Assembly (NCBI GenBank): GCA_033239525.1
Contig: BSYO01000005.1
Location: 22,674,519-22,738,518, forward strand
Length of the DNA stretch: 64,000 bases
Source of the DNA: Nepenthes gracilis
Lineage: Eukaryota; Streptophyta; Magnoliopsida; Caryophyllales; Nepenthaceae
Direction of reading: 5' to 3'
This document shows positions 1 through 12,120 of the stretch, piece after piece. The stretch's first letter is position 1. Each line of letters starts with the position of its first letter. Under the pieces are notes generated by a model, which was not told the origin of the DNA, did not search any database, and saw only the letters and a program-made list of their open reading frames with translations. The position numbers and the translations under genes are program-made.

Positions 1-878
1 TTTGAAGATAAGAAAACGAGAAGAACTGCATAGAAATCAATTTCAGTTGGAAGATACTGATTCGAATAGGTTTAGTAAACATATTTTTGATACCATAAAA
101 AAATATAAAGAGTGAGATAAAGAATATTTTTTATATATTTTTGTATAATGGACTATTTTTTTACAAGATAAGAAGGCAGATTAAATTATAAAAGTTATAA
201 TAATAGTAATTATATAAATAGTCAAAATTAGAATATATTTATCCTATAATTTAAAAATAATATCATATATATCATGATATACATAAACAATATAAATTAT
301 AAAATAATATTTTTTAATTTATAAAAATATGGTATTCTTAATAAATATATTATATTATATCCTTAATAACACAGTTTTATAGTCCCCATTTTCGTGGAGT
401 AAAATTGCAGGCAGATTTGGACTTATTGTGAGTCTTATAGTAATATATATTTGATGCTAAAAATCTTATAATATTAAATATTAAAGCAACTATTTATTTT
501 ATAAATTTTATTTTAGCCGCATCATTTGAAATTAAAATGCTAAAAAATTATTGTTCTAATATATTATGAAATTAGGACTCAATTAAATGTTAATAAAAAT
601 TTACTAACAAATCAATACTAAAAACATATAATTAAAAATACTGTTACAATTCCACATATCTTCTTCATTTGCGATAAATTTCAGTTTTTATTTTAGCAGC
701 TAAAAATGTTGGTTTTATAAATTCAATTCCGTTCAAGCTCTACTGTAAACCCGGTTTTTTATTTGGTTTAAATTTGATGGAAATAATTATTATACATTAT
801 AAATTATAAGAATTAAAAAAATAAAAATAATTAATATCATAAAATTAATTTTGTCTCGAGACTTCAAAAAAATTCAAT
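1..878. other. AT-rich intergenic DNA, no gene seen
   Basis: Very AT-rich, with no open frame of useful length and no recognisable coding or RNA signature on either strand. It leads into the plastid-derived fragment that follows. Confidence 0.6.
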
Positions 879-889
879 TTGAAGGCTTG

Positions 890-1155
890 GCAAATTGTAT
901 GGTCTGGAGAAGTTTACTTGTCTTATAGTTTAGGTGCTTTATCTGTCTTTGGCTTCATTGCTTGTTTAGGTGCTTTATCTGTCTTTGGCTTCATTGCTTG
1001 TTGCGTTGTCTGGTTCAATAATACCGCTTATCCTAGTGAGTTTTACGGGTCCATAGGACCAGAAGCTTCTCAAGCTCAAACATTTACTTTTCTAATTAGA
1101 GACCAACGTCTTGGGGCTAACGTGGGATCCACTCAAGGACCTATTGGTTTAAGTC
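890..1155 (+). pseudogene. psbC: Nuclear copy of a plastid psbC (CP43) fragment, with a 36-bp tandem duplication
   Basis: The translation contains [20 protein letters not shown] and [11 protein letters not shown], which are diagnostic of the photosystem II core antenna protein CP43. Only about 70 residues from the middle of that protein are present. The resemblance starts near [15 protein letters not shown] and stops abruptly after QGPIGL, where unrelated sequence follows. The 36-bp segment encoding [12 protein letters not shown] occurs twice in tandem (about 929-964 and 965-1000), which the plastid gene does not show. There are also substitutions such as IGP where TGP is expected. The frame stays open to a stop at 1200-1202, but there is no start region, no transmembrane context and no neighbouring plastid gene. 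This is a plastid-to-nucleus transfer, not a working gene. Confidence 0.88.
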
Positions 1156-1202
1156 TATTAGTTATACCTCAGCAACAAATTAAGGGTCGCTACAAAACGT
1201 GA

Positions 1203-2981
1203 CCATTGACTCTTACATTGTAAACTAGATGGATTAAATGGATGATATTCAAATTTTAAAATAATCATCTAAATATTTTTTAAATTTTTTTTTTTTAATT
1301 TTATATTTAATAAATATTAATATTTTAACTTTTTTAAAAATAACCATTTTGATAATATTTATTTTATAAAATATCTATAAGTAAATATAAATTTAGAAGA
1401 GATTGAGCCAAATGTACTAACTTTTGTAATCCAACACATCTTGTCAATGCCCTGACACATCTTAATGGCATTATTACCCGTCTTACTGACACCAATCACC
1501 TACCCACTAGCATCCAAAAACTCTATCATCGACTATTATTATTGTCCAATTCGTAAATCATATAAAATTATAATTTTGGCCCTATCTAAAATTTTACTTT
1601 AAGGTGGAATACTTAATCCTCTCGCAAACCAAATAACTTAATTTTTACATCAATTTAATTCTAATTAGTCATTATATTTATTACATTTCACCCCATTTCA
1701 TTCAAATCGTCAAGAGTATCAAAGGGTGTGAAAGCAAAAATTGGTTGTCATGCTGCCATATTACAACTATTGCTATAAGATTTGAAATTGGTTGTCATGC
1801 TGCCTTTGTTTATTGAATTTTGTGTCCCTATAAAAAGAAATTATCTATTTTAAAATTTATTTCAATATTTGTTTTTTGTAAGTAAAAAGCTTTGTTAAAT
1901 ATATCACATTTCACTACCACCAAATTTGCACTTAATTTTTATCTTAATGCTAATCTCTACCCGATGCATGATTTGGTAGTATGATAACAAATATATTCAC
2001 AATTTGACCAAGTTTTAAAATTTGTGATTTAGATTTGTAATTACATTAAAAAATAATGTGTTTTAATTAAATCATAGTATTCTTTTTAACTTTAGTTATT
2101 TAGATTATTCACATCACCAAATAATTTAGATTATATCATAAATACTTATATTGGTTAGGAGATAAAAACTTATCGGTCATTCAATTTTTTTAATAAATGA
2201 GAGGATTTGATTTCAACATTATCATCTCTTCAATGAAAATGACCCCATATTTCATGCCCTTTTTTTAAACGTTGATGAATTGTTTTTTAAAACACGTCGA
2301 GCTGTCAATTACAACACCTACGTTTTTTTCTTGAAAAAAGTCAGCAATGTCGCATCAATTTTTAATTCTGTTAATTCTTTATGTCTATTTTTTCAATATA
2401 AATGACAAAATTATCAGTGTTTAAAAGATTTTTTTTCACTCCTCACTTATTTTGAAAATGTAATGCAGAAAATGATGGACAATTTTAAATTCAAGCGTAC
2501 ATATTTAAACAATTTAATAATATTATTACTGTTGAAATAACCCAAAATATATGTATAACATGCAAATTTTCATGCATGAAAGAAATTGCATTTCTCATGT
2601 TAGCATCGAGTTCAACCCATGTAATAATAATTTGAGCGGTGGATGAAAATTTTAATATCAATTGTTACCACATCAATTTTAGATATATTAGATAATATAA
2701 ATTAGTATTAAATATATTAAATATATGGATCGTAAGTTGATAAAAAAATCAATCGACCTATCGTAGAATTAAAAAAATTTTAATATCTAAAACCTAATAT
2801 CAATGTATATATTGATCAGTATTTTATTATAGGATTAAAGCCTTTCTTTGAAAGGATAAAAAATTATTTTATAAGATTATACATTTGATTATCTAAAATT
2901 TTAAATTTTCTGTTTTACTTATCTCTCAATATAAAAACCCCCTCATTTTTATTTATTATAAATTATTATCATTATTAATCC
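1203..2981. other. Intergenic AT-rich DNA with repeat fragments
   Basis: No gene seen. About 2370-2490 resembles 11760-11920: both carry a T-run followed by TTTCACTCCTCAC and, further on, GCAGAAAATGATG. About 2710-2981 is partly reproduced inside the neighbouring LTR (see the mosaic repeat at 3131-3365). Confidence 0.5.
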
Positions 2982-3365
2982 ATAAGTGTTAGAATTAAAA
3001 GCTTGTTCAAATTGCAAAAAAATATGTGGTGGATGATGTCAAGTACACAATAAGCAATTACTTCAACAATAATGACATAAATTTTATTAATTTTAGAAAA
3101 CTCCCTATAAAATGAGGGAGAAAAACCATCATAAATTGATAAAAAAATCAATCGTTTAAAATTTTTCAATATCTAAACCTAATATCAATGTATATATTGA
3201 TCAAGATCGGTTATACAAAAGCCTTTCTTTAAAAGGATAAAAAATCAATAATATTATACATTTGAATCAATATCAACTAACTTTTTTTATTTATCTCTCA
3301 ATATAAAAACCCCTATTTTTATAATAAGAGTAGAGATAAATCCATAAGTCTTAGAATTAAAAGCT
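2710..3365. repeat. Direct repeat shared by the host flank and the inside of the left LTR
   Basis: Host flank 2710-2986 and LTR interior 3131-3345 share GATAAAAAAATCAATCG, CCTAATATCAATGTATATAT, the hairpin AGCCTTTCTTT-AAAGGAT and TATCTCTCAATATAAAAACC. The second copy even repeats the insertion junction (CCATAAGTCTTAGAATTAAAAGC at about 3340). Pieces of true LTR sequence, recognisable from the right LTR (GATCGGTTATACAAA, AATCAATATCAACTAA, AATAAGAGTAGAGATAAA), are interleaved within it. Confidence 0.75.
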
Positions 3366-3907
3366 TCACAAACCGAAAATATATAAGAATCTCATACATG
3401 GGATTAATTACCAAAAAGCCAAAACTTGATTGAAAACCTAAATGGAGACTCGAGTTCTTTTATCATCATCTTCTTCTCCAAACTTTTCTCAATTTTTCTT
3501 CTCAACTAACGGGACAACCCGTACAAAATTAATTAAATTAACCTAAAAATGCAAAGAGCACGTTTTATATAATTGGCGCGCGATTACGAAGCGCCTCGAT
3601 TGAAAACCTAAACGAGGCTCAATTCTTCATCTTCTTCTTCTCTTTCTTTTCTCTATTTTTCTTCAAGAACAGGCTTTAAATTAATGGGTAGTATACTTGA
3701 ATTTTATATAATCACAAGGCCGAGCTCCATTTGGGGCGCACGCTCGAGCGGGAACATAGTGGGTAGTATCTGGGAAATTTCCATTCGGAGCGCCATATTG
3801 AAATTTGTATGCGCAACTCGATCTTTCTTCATGCGGTGGGGATATTTACCTTCACCCGCCACATCAAATGCGTATGGGCCCACACGGGAGTGACCCATAA
3901 CCCAACA
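2987..3907 (-). repeat. Left (3') LTR of the copia element, enlarged by a mosaic insertion
   Basis: It begins TGTTAGAATTAAAAGCTT and ends CCCATAACCCAACA, so the TG...CA ends are intact. It is 921 bp against 750 bp for its partner. The extra length lies at about 3131-3365 and resembles host flank rather than LTR. A TATA-like run (about 3562-3573) and a GC-rich segment with CGCTCGAGCG (about 3742) mark the promoter half. The other end holds the U5 block with the conserved AAAACTCCCTATAAAATGAG. Confidence 0.9.
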
Positions 3908-3922
3908 AACTTTCCCTCATGA

Positions 3923-6900
3923 CTATGTGGGGCCATTCATCGTTATCCCGGCAATTGAACAGCAAGTTTCAAGCTTTCCCTTTTGTAATGCCTTAGTCAT
4001 CATATCTGATCCATTTCTCTCGATCCCAATCTTTTCCAACACCAACGAACTCGTGTCAATAACATTCTACACCCATTGATACCTCACATCAATATGCTTT
4101 CATTTGGCATGAAAATACGAGTTTTTGCTAAGATGAATTGTACTTTGACTATCGCAAAACAAAACATACCGTTTCTGCTTGAGACCAAGTTTCCGAATGA
4201 ATTTCTTCATCCATAGCATTTCCTTGCTTGCCTCTATAATAACAATAAATTTTGCTTCAGTAGTGGAGAGAGCAACACACCTCTACAATCTCGATTGTCA
4301 GGAAATGGCTCCTCTTGCAAACATGACTAAATATCCCGAAGTGGATTTCCGTGAGTCGACATCACCTGCCACATCTGCATCAGTATATCCAACCAGTAGG
4401 GACACGTTGCTTCCAAAGTACAAACACTACTTAGAAGTTCCTCGAAGATACTTCAAAATCCATTTTACCGCGGACCAATACTCCTTATCGAAATTTGACA
4501 AGAATCGACTTACAACTCCAACAGCATAAGTTATATCTGGTCTAGTACACACCATAGTATACATTAGGCTACCCACAGCTGAAGAATAGGGTATACCTTT
4601 CATATGTGCCTTTTCATCTTCGATAGAAGGACATTAACAAGTACTTAGCTTGAAGTGATTGGCCAACGGTGTGCTCACTGATTTTGCCTTTTCCATTTTG
4701 AAACGCTGAAGCACTTTCTCCACGTAACTCTCTTGTGACATCCATAGCTTCCTTGATTTGCGGTTGTGAAAAATTCTAATTCTCAGAATTTACTTCGCCG
4801 GTCCCAAATCCTTCATAGCAAAGGATTTCCCAAACTGTCGCTTTAACTCCGTGATCCGAAAAGCATTACGCCCAACAATCAGCATGTCATCCACATAGAG
4901 TAAAGGAACAACAAAATCATCATCTGAAAAGGTCTGAACAAAAACACAATGATCCGAGGTCGTCTTTTGATAGCCTTAATTTACCATGACAGATTCAAAC
5001 TTCCCGTACCATTGCCTTGGTGCTTGTTTCAAGCCATATAGACTCTTATTGAGATGACACACTAAGTTCTCCTTCCCTTTGATAAGGAATCCCTCCGATT
5101 GCTCCATGTAAATTTCTTCTTCAAGGTCACCGTGAAGAAATGCTATCCACACATCAATCTATTCTACCTCCAGGTCAAGAATAGCAGCCAATCCGAGCAC
5201 TACTCGAATGGAAGACATCTTAACCACTGGTGTAAAGATCTCATTGAAGTCAATACCCTTTCGTTGATTGAAGCCGTTCACAACCAGCCTCGATTTGTAC
5301 CTCGGTTGTAAGCTGTTTTCATCTGTCTTCAACCTGAAGACTCACTTGTTCTTCAATGCTCTTCTTCCCTTTGACAGTCTTGTCAACTCAAATGTGTGAT
5401 TTTCATGTATATCTCTTCTTGCATAGCTTCCATCCACTCCACATTGTGTTCATCCTCCATTGCTTTCTCAAAGCATTCGGGCTCTCCTCTGTCTGTGAGT
5501 AACACATACTCCTCGGCTGATAGACGAGTAGGGGATCTTCGATCTCGTGTGGATCGTCAGAGTGAAACAGTCTCGATAGGCACTGCAGTATCAGGAGGAA
5601 TAACCTCATCCTCATTACTATTGGGCACTGCAGCCTCGTGATCTTCTTCATCTTCAGCATTACCTTGACTTTCATTCTGCTGACGAATAGGTGTCGGCAG
5701 AATATTTAAATCACATGCCCGGCTGTCAGCATTCTTGGAGACAAACTCTGAACCATTGCCGATATCCTCTATAATCTCATTCTCAACAAACACGACATCC
5801 TTAGATCGAACCAGCTTCTTCTCAATTGGATCATATAGTCGATACCCAAACTCATCTTCCCCGTAACCGAGAAATATACACAGTCTGGTCTTTGACTCCA
5901 GTTTGGTCCTTTCATCTTTGGGAACGTGAACAAATACCTTACATCCAAATACCCGCAAGTGATCGTAGGATACATCTTTTTTGGTCCATATCTTTTCAGG
6001 CACTTCACCATTCAAGGTACCGTGCGGTGACAAGTTGACGACATGAGCCACGGCCCTCAAGGCTTCCCCCCAAAACGAGCCAGGGAGCTTCGCCTCCAAA
6101 AGCACACATCGGACCCTCTCCATCAAAGTCTCGTTCATCCGTTCGGCTACCCCATTCAGTTGCAGTGTCTTCGGTGGAGTCTTCTGATAGCGAATTCCAT
6201 GAGAACGACAATACTCATCAAACGCTCCGATATACTCCCCGCCATTATTACTTCGGATACATTTCAGTTTCTTCCCCATTTGCCTCTTAATTATGGCATG
6301 AAAATGCTTGAAGAACATAAAAGCTTGATCCTTTGATTTCAGCGGATACATCCACAATTTTCGAGAACAATCATCAATGAATGTGATGAAGTAAAGTGCT
6401 CCTCCAAGAGTCTTCACCTTGAATGGGCCACATATGTTGGTGTGAACCAATTCAAGAAGATCAGTCCTCCTTGTAAATGAATTGCCATTAAATGAGATCC
6501 ATCGTTGCTTTCCAACCATGAAAAGAGAATAAGTCTTCAGTTGAGCTGTTTTTACACCCCGAAGATAATTTTTCTTCGCTAAACAGTTCAGGTCCTTCTT
6601 ACCCATGTGACTCAACCGACGGTACCACAAATCTAAAAACTCCTCAACTCTAGCAGCATGCACATCTCCCGCTGTAATTGAGGCTTGCATCACATACAAA
6701 TTGGAAACTTTTCTGCCCCGAGCCACAACTAGAGACCCTCTAGTCAGCTTCCATACTCCTGCGCAGAACGTGCTACAAAAGCCCTCATCATCAAGTTTGT
6801 CAGTCGAGATCAGATTCAGTTGAACATTTGGGACATGTCTAACATCTCTCAACAGCAACTTGGTTCCATTATTTATGGTGAGACACACATCACCATAGCC

Positions 6901-7917
6901 AACAATATGGGATATAGCTTCATTACTCATTTTCAATACTCTAAAATCGCCAGGATTGTATGATGTGAAGAACTCTTTTTGTGACGTGACATGAAGTGAA
7001 GCACCACTGTCCACCACCCAGCTTGTCTCAAGATCAACCAGATTTATCACCTCATCCTCCTGGCACACCAGTCAAAGATCACTCCTGGTAACAGCAGTAG
7101 CTTTTTCTTCCTCTCGAGTCTTGTTTGCCTTTTTCTCATTACCTTCAGCATTCTCACGCTTTTATTTGTAGTAGTATTTCTTGATGTGTCACTTCTTTCT
7201 ACAGTGATGACATTCTAGGTTTTGGTATCTGGACCGAGATTCGCTGCAACCTTTTTCTCCTGGTTTCTGGTGACGACCTCTACTTCTTTCCCTGGATTCG
7301 GTCACCAACACCTCAGAATGAGAGGACGATGAGGTCCCTTGTGATTATCTTGACTCGTTCATGAGTAGAGAGACAATAACCTCGTCCAACTTTAAGATAT
7401 CCTTGTCGAACAGTGAGGTTGTGACAATATAGTCATAGGTGACCGGCAGAGAGGCCAGTAGAACCAACGCCTTGTCCTCCTCCTTGATTTTCTCATCAAG
7501 AGCAGACATCTGCGTCAATATTCGGTTAAATTCATCCAAGTGTTTCTCAAAACTCCCTCATTCGGATAACCGTAAGCCATAAAACTACTTCTTTACGTGC
7601 AGTCTGGTTGTCAAAAATTTAGACTTGTAATGGCTCTCCAACTTCTCTCAGACCTCCACCGAATCAGTTAGACCAAGAACTTCTTGGAGAGTGTTATCCG
7701 CCAGGCACAGCTTAATAGTACAATTTACAAGATCTCTCTTGTATTGCCATTCATCGTCAGTCAGTTTTTTTAGCTTTTCGTCCTTCTTCTTCAACGCCTT
7801 CACGGTCCCTTCTCTCGTCAGAATGTTATTCACCCTCTCTTGTTAGAGAATGAAGTTACCCTACCCATTGAACTGCTCAATACCGAACGGTAGATTCTTT
7901 GACGACGAGGATGCCAT
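3923..7917 (-). pseudogene. Decayed gag-pol polyprotein of the copia element
   Basis: It starts at MASSSSKNLPFGIEQFNG (7917) and ends in MTKALQKGKLE...NGPT and a stop at 3923-3925. Gag is at about 7917-7340, interrupted by stops. The longest open piece, 7068-5557, begins at the protease (VVDSGA, aspartic site) and runs through the pre-integrase and integrase core. Reverse transcriptase follows, with the active-site YVDDM retained at about 4880-4900, then RNase H with CDSQSTIHLSKNS at about 4100-4165. Both integrase aspartates read as asparagine (HTNICGP and RSNNGGEY), while the glutamate in NGVAERMN remains. Several zinc-binding Cys/His positions before the core are also changed. The order protease-integrase-RT-RNase H defines Ty1-copia, and the wording is closest to the tobacco Tnt1 group. 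Confidence 0.92.
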
Positions 7918-7969
7918 CGATTCAAACAAGTCACAATACCCAACATGAACCAATATATCTGATACCACT

Positions 7970-8719
7970 TATTAGAATTAAAAGCTTGTTCAAACCGTGA
8001 GGAAATACATGGTGGATGATGTCAAGCACACAATAAGCAATTACAAACAATAAAGACACAATTTTTACGTGAAAAACTCCCTATGAAACGAGGGAGAAAA
8101 ATCACGGGACACAGAGTCCAAAATTTTTACTAGTAGTAGTTGATCGGTTACACAAATCCCAAATCACAAGAATCAATATCAACTAATTTTGGACAGCCTG
8201 TACAAGAAGTATAAAAAATAAGAGTAGAGATAAACCCGACAGATGTTCTTCACATCAGCAAGAATCTCGTACGTGGGATTATCGAAGACTGAAACTTGAT
8301 TGAAAACCCAAACAGAGGCTTAATTCTTCCTCTTTTTCTTCTTCTCTCTCTTTTTATTCTTTTTCTTCTTTGGAACGACGCTCAAAATTAACTGAATTAA
8401 CCGAAAAAGAGCGCATTTTATATAATTGGCGCGCTCTCAAGTGCCTGTCAAGCGTGCGGCGGGCGCAGGCTCGCGCTCAAGCGCCCATCGAGCGGCAGGC
8501 TTACTAGAATTTCCGCTCGAGCGCCTAGCTAGCAGGTAGTATACTGGAATTTTCGCTTGAGCTCCATTCGGGCACACAGCAAGCGGGGAACATACTGGAA
8601 TTTTCGCTCCAGCGCCCAGCATGCGCAACTCGATCTTTCTTCATGCGATGAGGATATTTACCTCTACCCGCCACATCAAGTGGGTATAGGCCCACACGGG
8701 AGTGACCCATAACCCAACA
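7970..8719 (-). repeat. Right (5') LTR of the copia element
   Basis: It matches the left LTR along most of its length and ends in the same ACCCATAACCCAACA. The inner end reads TATTAGAATT instead of TGTTAGAATT, a single change in the terminal dinucleotide. A TATA-like TTTTATATAATTGG sits at about 8416-8429. A GC-rich tandem segment (about 8430-8620) has roughly 70-bp periodicity, with each unit carrying GGAATTTTCGCT and a CTCGAGCGCC or similar motif. The short open frames here are by-products of that GC-rich repeat. Confidence 0.9.
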
Positions 8720-8724
8720 ATAAG

Positions 8725-8935
8725 TCTATTATAAACATAAAAATAAAAAATATATAGAAACTATATGGCCACTACTATGACTTTTATTTTTGTAATTTCA
8801 TAGAGTAGCTTTAAATCAATACGAATATAAAGGTTAGGGACTAGCCATAGTTGGAAATTATGAGGTATTAGTTATTAAATAGGCTTTTATCAAGTGTCTA
8901 GTAAATTAATATAGGATGGATGAAAATACCCTAAA
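8725..8935. other. Short intergenic gap, nothing recognised
   Basis: Unique-looking AT-rich sequence between the copia element and the first copy of the large imperfect duplication. Confidence 0.4.
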
Positions 8936-8939
8936 CGTA

Positions 8940-11230
8940 CTTCAATTATTTATGTATAGGTGTTATTTGGTGGGTCGTCGCTGCCGGTTATCTTCTATTG
9001 GAGGTTTCATGTTTTAAGTAAAAATAAAAATAAATAAAAAAATGAATCGATTTAATTATTAGATAGAAAGAGGCTGAGGAGTATCTTATTAACCCAATCT
9101 AGAAAGATATGCCTCGTCATTCATTGCTCCTAATAGCCAATGTTCTTCTCACACGCCCCACGTTTTTCTTTCACTTGTACTACCACACTTAATTCCCATT
9201 GTCGTGACTAGGACAGTTGGGTAAAATCTGAATCTGGCACATAATGCCAAGAACTCCGAATTTAATTTTTACTTTTAATATTGGATATTATTTAAATATG
9301 ATTTTTTGACCTAGCTAGAATACTGAATTTATAAATTATCAATCAAAGACGGATACCAGAACAATTGAATTGTTCAAATTTATATAAAACTAATTCAAAA
9401 ATTGGTGTAGACATACATGAAGCTTGCAGACCGAATGGTCCAATAACCAGTGAAATTAAAAGTTGAGAAAATTAATAACCCAAAAGAAGAATAAATTTAA
9501 CATCAAATGAACGGATGATCATACATGTTAAAGCAGATAATAATAGGCAAATAAATGCTAAATATTAATTATTGAATGGTTATAAATCAACTTAGTAGAC
9601 GATTTTTAAATCAACATCATGGTTAGAACCCAAGCCGTATAATATTTTAGATAGCAGTTGCATTAATTTAAAAAGTGACAAACTAATTGGCATGTAAGTT
9701 ATAAATATAAACCGTTAGTTAAGCAGCAAGGGGGAGAAAGCTTTTTCGCTAAGAATTATCTATTTTCAGATTTATTAGATTAGCAAAAATGAATCCTCCA
9801 AATCTAATTAATTATGCATTTATCCCATTTTCCTTCTTGAATTTTTTAATTTTTTTAAAAAAGAGATGACATATCAAAGAGCGAATTTTATATGCTCTTT
9901 TATCTATATTAACTGTTGTAGTACACAGAATTTAGATAAAAAGATTCAAATGATTAACTCATTATCAAGCAGATGCCAATTAAGAGTCAAGATACGCATC
10001 ATTTACGCATTTAGATTTGTCTAATTTATAATTTTATAGATAATGTCATACACCAATGATAAATACAAATCTAAAAAATAAGGACAATAATTCTTAATTA
10101 CTCTAAAAAAATATAAAGTTGAAGAAATATGAACAATAATTGCGAGAGGACCACCACGTGAACTTAGAAGTAACCCCTCGGCTACTATTCTAGCATTAAA
10201 TTAGGGGTTGGACTAACATCACGTAGTTTTCATTTGATTGATACAAAAACACGACAAACACATGACTATTTACTTTATCAAATATGTTACTTACTCCACT
10301 TATCATATGTGTTTCACATTTAGCATTCTTATCTATATCTAAATTTTCTTCTGAATTTATTTTTTTCACACAGATTGTTAGGACTATTAAAAAAAATCAT
10401 TCAAATAAATTAAACTAAGCTCATCAACGGTTAGTAATATGAATATTTTGTCTCAATTTAATGAGTTAATTTTTAAAAAAATAGATTAATTTGAACAATA
10501 TTATATAATTTAGTTATAAATTATCTCCTAAATCGTGTCAAGCCGGCCTATAATCAATCATAGTGAGCACGTATTCTTCTGCGAGGGAATTGAAAACAAT
10601 CCTTGATTGCATTTTATACTTTGATCATAGTCGGTCCTATGTCAAGCAAATATCACACATGATAAAATATAATTTTTACTTATTTATTAAATTAATAAAG
10701 GTTATATTCATATATTATTATTTTAGGATGGACAAATAATTGCAAAGGAAATATATTTTAGAAACACATAGTTGATATTTTTAATAGAATAAAATTTTAT
10801 TAATTTATCTATTTTTATATAAATTAATAAATATAAATAAATAAAATATTATATAATTTATATATCAATATTTCAGTTCACCAAACACTGTCTTCCGGTA
10901 TTTTCCCTACAATTGAGGTCATTTAATTGATGACTTTTAGACACGTATAAGAAGAATTAATATCCTACCATCAATTATGAGTTGGAAGAAAGCTATCACT
11001 GTATAAATTAAAGTTCACATATTCTAACCATAAAAATTATTTTTATACATAAAAAATAAAATTATGTAATAAATTTAAAATAATTCAATTATTTATTTAA
11101 ACTAGAACATTGAGAGGAATTAATTTGTAGGGCTGCCCTAATTATGAGCTGACAACGCCACTGCTAAGAGGTGATGTCCCGATATGAATGCCCTGCCGCT
11201 ACCAATCGTTGATCATCATAATTGCCATGG
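8940..11230. repeat. First copy of a large imperfect segmental duplication
   Basis: Non-coding DNA whose landmarks recur in the same order and orientation at about 12.1-14.9 kb. Paired blocks include TTTTTCTTTCACTTGTA (9162) with TTTTTCTTTCACTTATA (13212); AACACATGACTATTTAC (10256) with AACACATGACTAGTTAC (13477); ACAATCCTTGATTGC (10595) with ACAATCCTTGAATGAC (13669); and GCCCTAATTATGAGCTGACAA (11133) with GCCCTAATTAAGGGTTGATAA (14803). This copy has extra sequence at about 9230-9950. No gene was identified. Confidence 0.65.
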
Positions 11231-11394
11231 CCATGGGCTGACGCAGAGACATTCATTACTTAGGATTGTAGAGTTGCATAATTTCAAGCTTAAATTTCTT
11301 ATATAAAACTTGTTTTCGAGGGTTTTTGACATTGATAAATTGGGTTTTTAATAATTATTTTCAAAGTCAAGTTATCAGTAATACCGGATTGAGG

Positions 11395-11587
11395 GGGCGT
11401 CATTCTTCCCAGGGAGAAGGACCGTTTTTCTCTTAATCTGGACCATCGGATGTAAAATCTGACGATTACATATTTTAGATGATTAAATTTAAAATCAAAC
11501 GGTCCACTTTATATTATCCATTCAAAATGCAAGTGGTATTTCGTCAGATTTTACATCCGAAGTTAAGATGAAGAGAGAAGGACGCCC
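11395..11587. mobile_element. MITE-like inverted-repeat element
   Basis: The arms are inverted repeats. TCGGATGTAAAATCTGACGA (11446-11465) is exactly complementary to 11541-11560. Outside these, the left arm GGGCGTC...CTTC...GGAGAAGGACC and the right arm AGAGAGAAGGACGCCC pair imperfectly. The total is about 193 bp with no coding capacity, as expected of a miniature inverted-repeat transposon. No clear target duplication is visible, so the superfamily is not assigned. Confidence 0.55.
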
Positions 11588-11880
11588 TGATCCCATATCC
11601 CCGTACCTAAATTTTTGTTTATGTTTATTTTTTAGTGTAACAACAAAATTATCTTTGTTTATGATCATCAATTTTCCTTCTGATCACATGATTTTTTTTT
11701 TTTCACTCCTCACGCGTGTCTCCATGAGGAGAAGGACGCCCGATCCCAAAGAATACCGTACCTAAATTTTTGTTTATGTTTATTTTTTAGTGTAACAACA
11801 AAATTATCTTTGTTTATGATCATCAATTTTCCTTCTGATTACATGATTTTTTTTTTTTTTTTTCACTCCTCACGTGTAAT
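11575..11880. repeat. Tandem duplication, unit about 153 bp, two copies
   Basis: Both copies start GAGAAGGACGCCC, continue with CGTACCTAAATTTTTGTTTA, then a long near-identical stretch to TTTTTCACTCCTCACG. Copy 1 is about 11575-11727 and copy 2 about 11728-11880. They differ mainly in T-run length. The high identity implies a recent event. The first copy begins inside the right arm of the MITE-like element. Confidence 0.85.
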
Positions 11881-12120
11881 GAGAATGTAATGCCCATGCA
11901 GAAAATGATGAACAATTTAGGCCTTAGTTAAAATATTGGAATTTCTTGAGAATAAAAATTGGATATAATAAATATAGTGAAAATGAAGTTTTAAATTTTT
12001 TTTTTGTTAATCATCGTTTATAAAATATTACGAGAATATAAAAAATAAAATGGTACAACCCGACATATAAAGTTATCATAATATTTAAAGTTACGGTAAA
12101 GTTTTGCAAAGCAAATTTCA
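11881..12120. other. AT-rich spacer, no gene seen
   Basis: Non-coding sequence between the 153-bp duplication and the second copy of the segmental duplication. Confidence 0.4.

Larger units (their letters stand above)
2982..8724 (-). mobile_element. Complete Ty1-copia (Tnt1-like) LTR retrotransposon with target-site duplication
   Basis: The element runs 2987-8719 and is transcribed leftwards. It is flanked by a perfect 5-bp duplication ATAAG (2982-2986 and 8720-8724). The LTRs are at 2987-3907 and 7970-8719. Beside the right LTR, about 7956-7968 reads on the - strand as TGGTATCAGA, the primer-binding site for initiator methionine tRNA. Beside the left LTR, a purine tract (GAGGGAAAGTT on the - strand, about 3909-3919) is the plus-strand primer. 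Gag, protease, integrase, reverse transcriptase and RNase H lie in the order of the copia group. Many stops and the loss of catalytic integrase residues make it inactive. Confidence 0.93.

Noticed and set aside
4179..4529. + strand open frame of 116 codons
   Set aside because: It is antisense to the reverse transcriptase/RNase H part of the copia element, which reads convincingly on the - strand.
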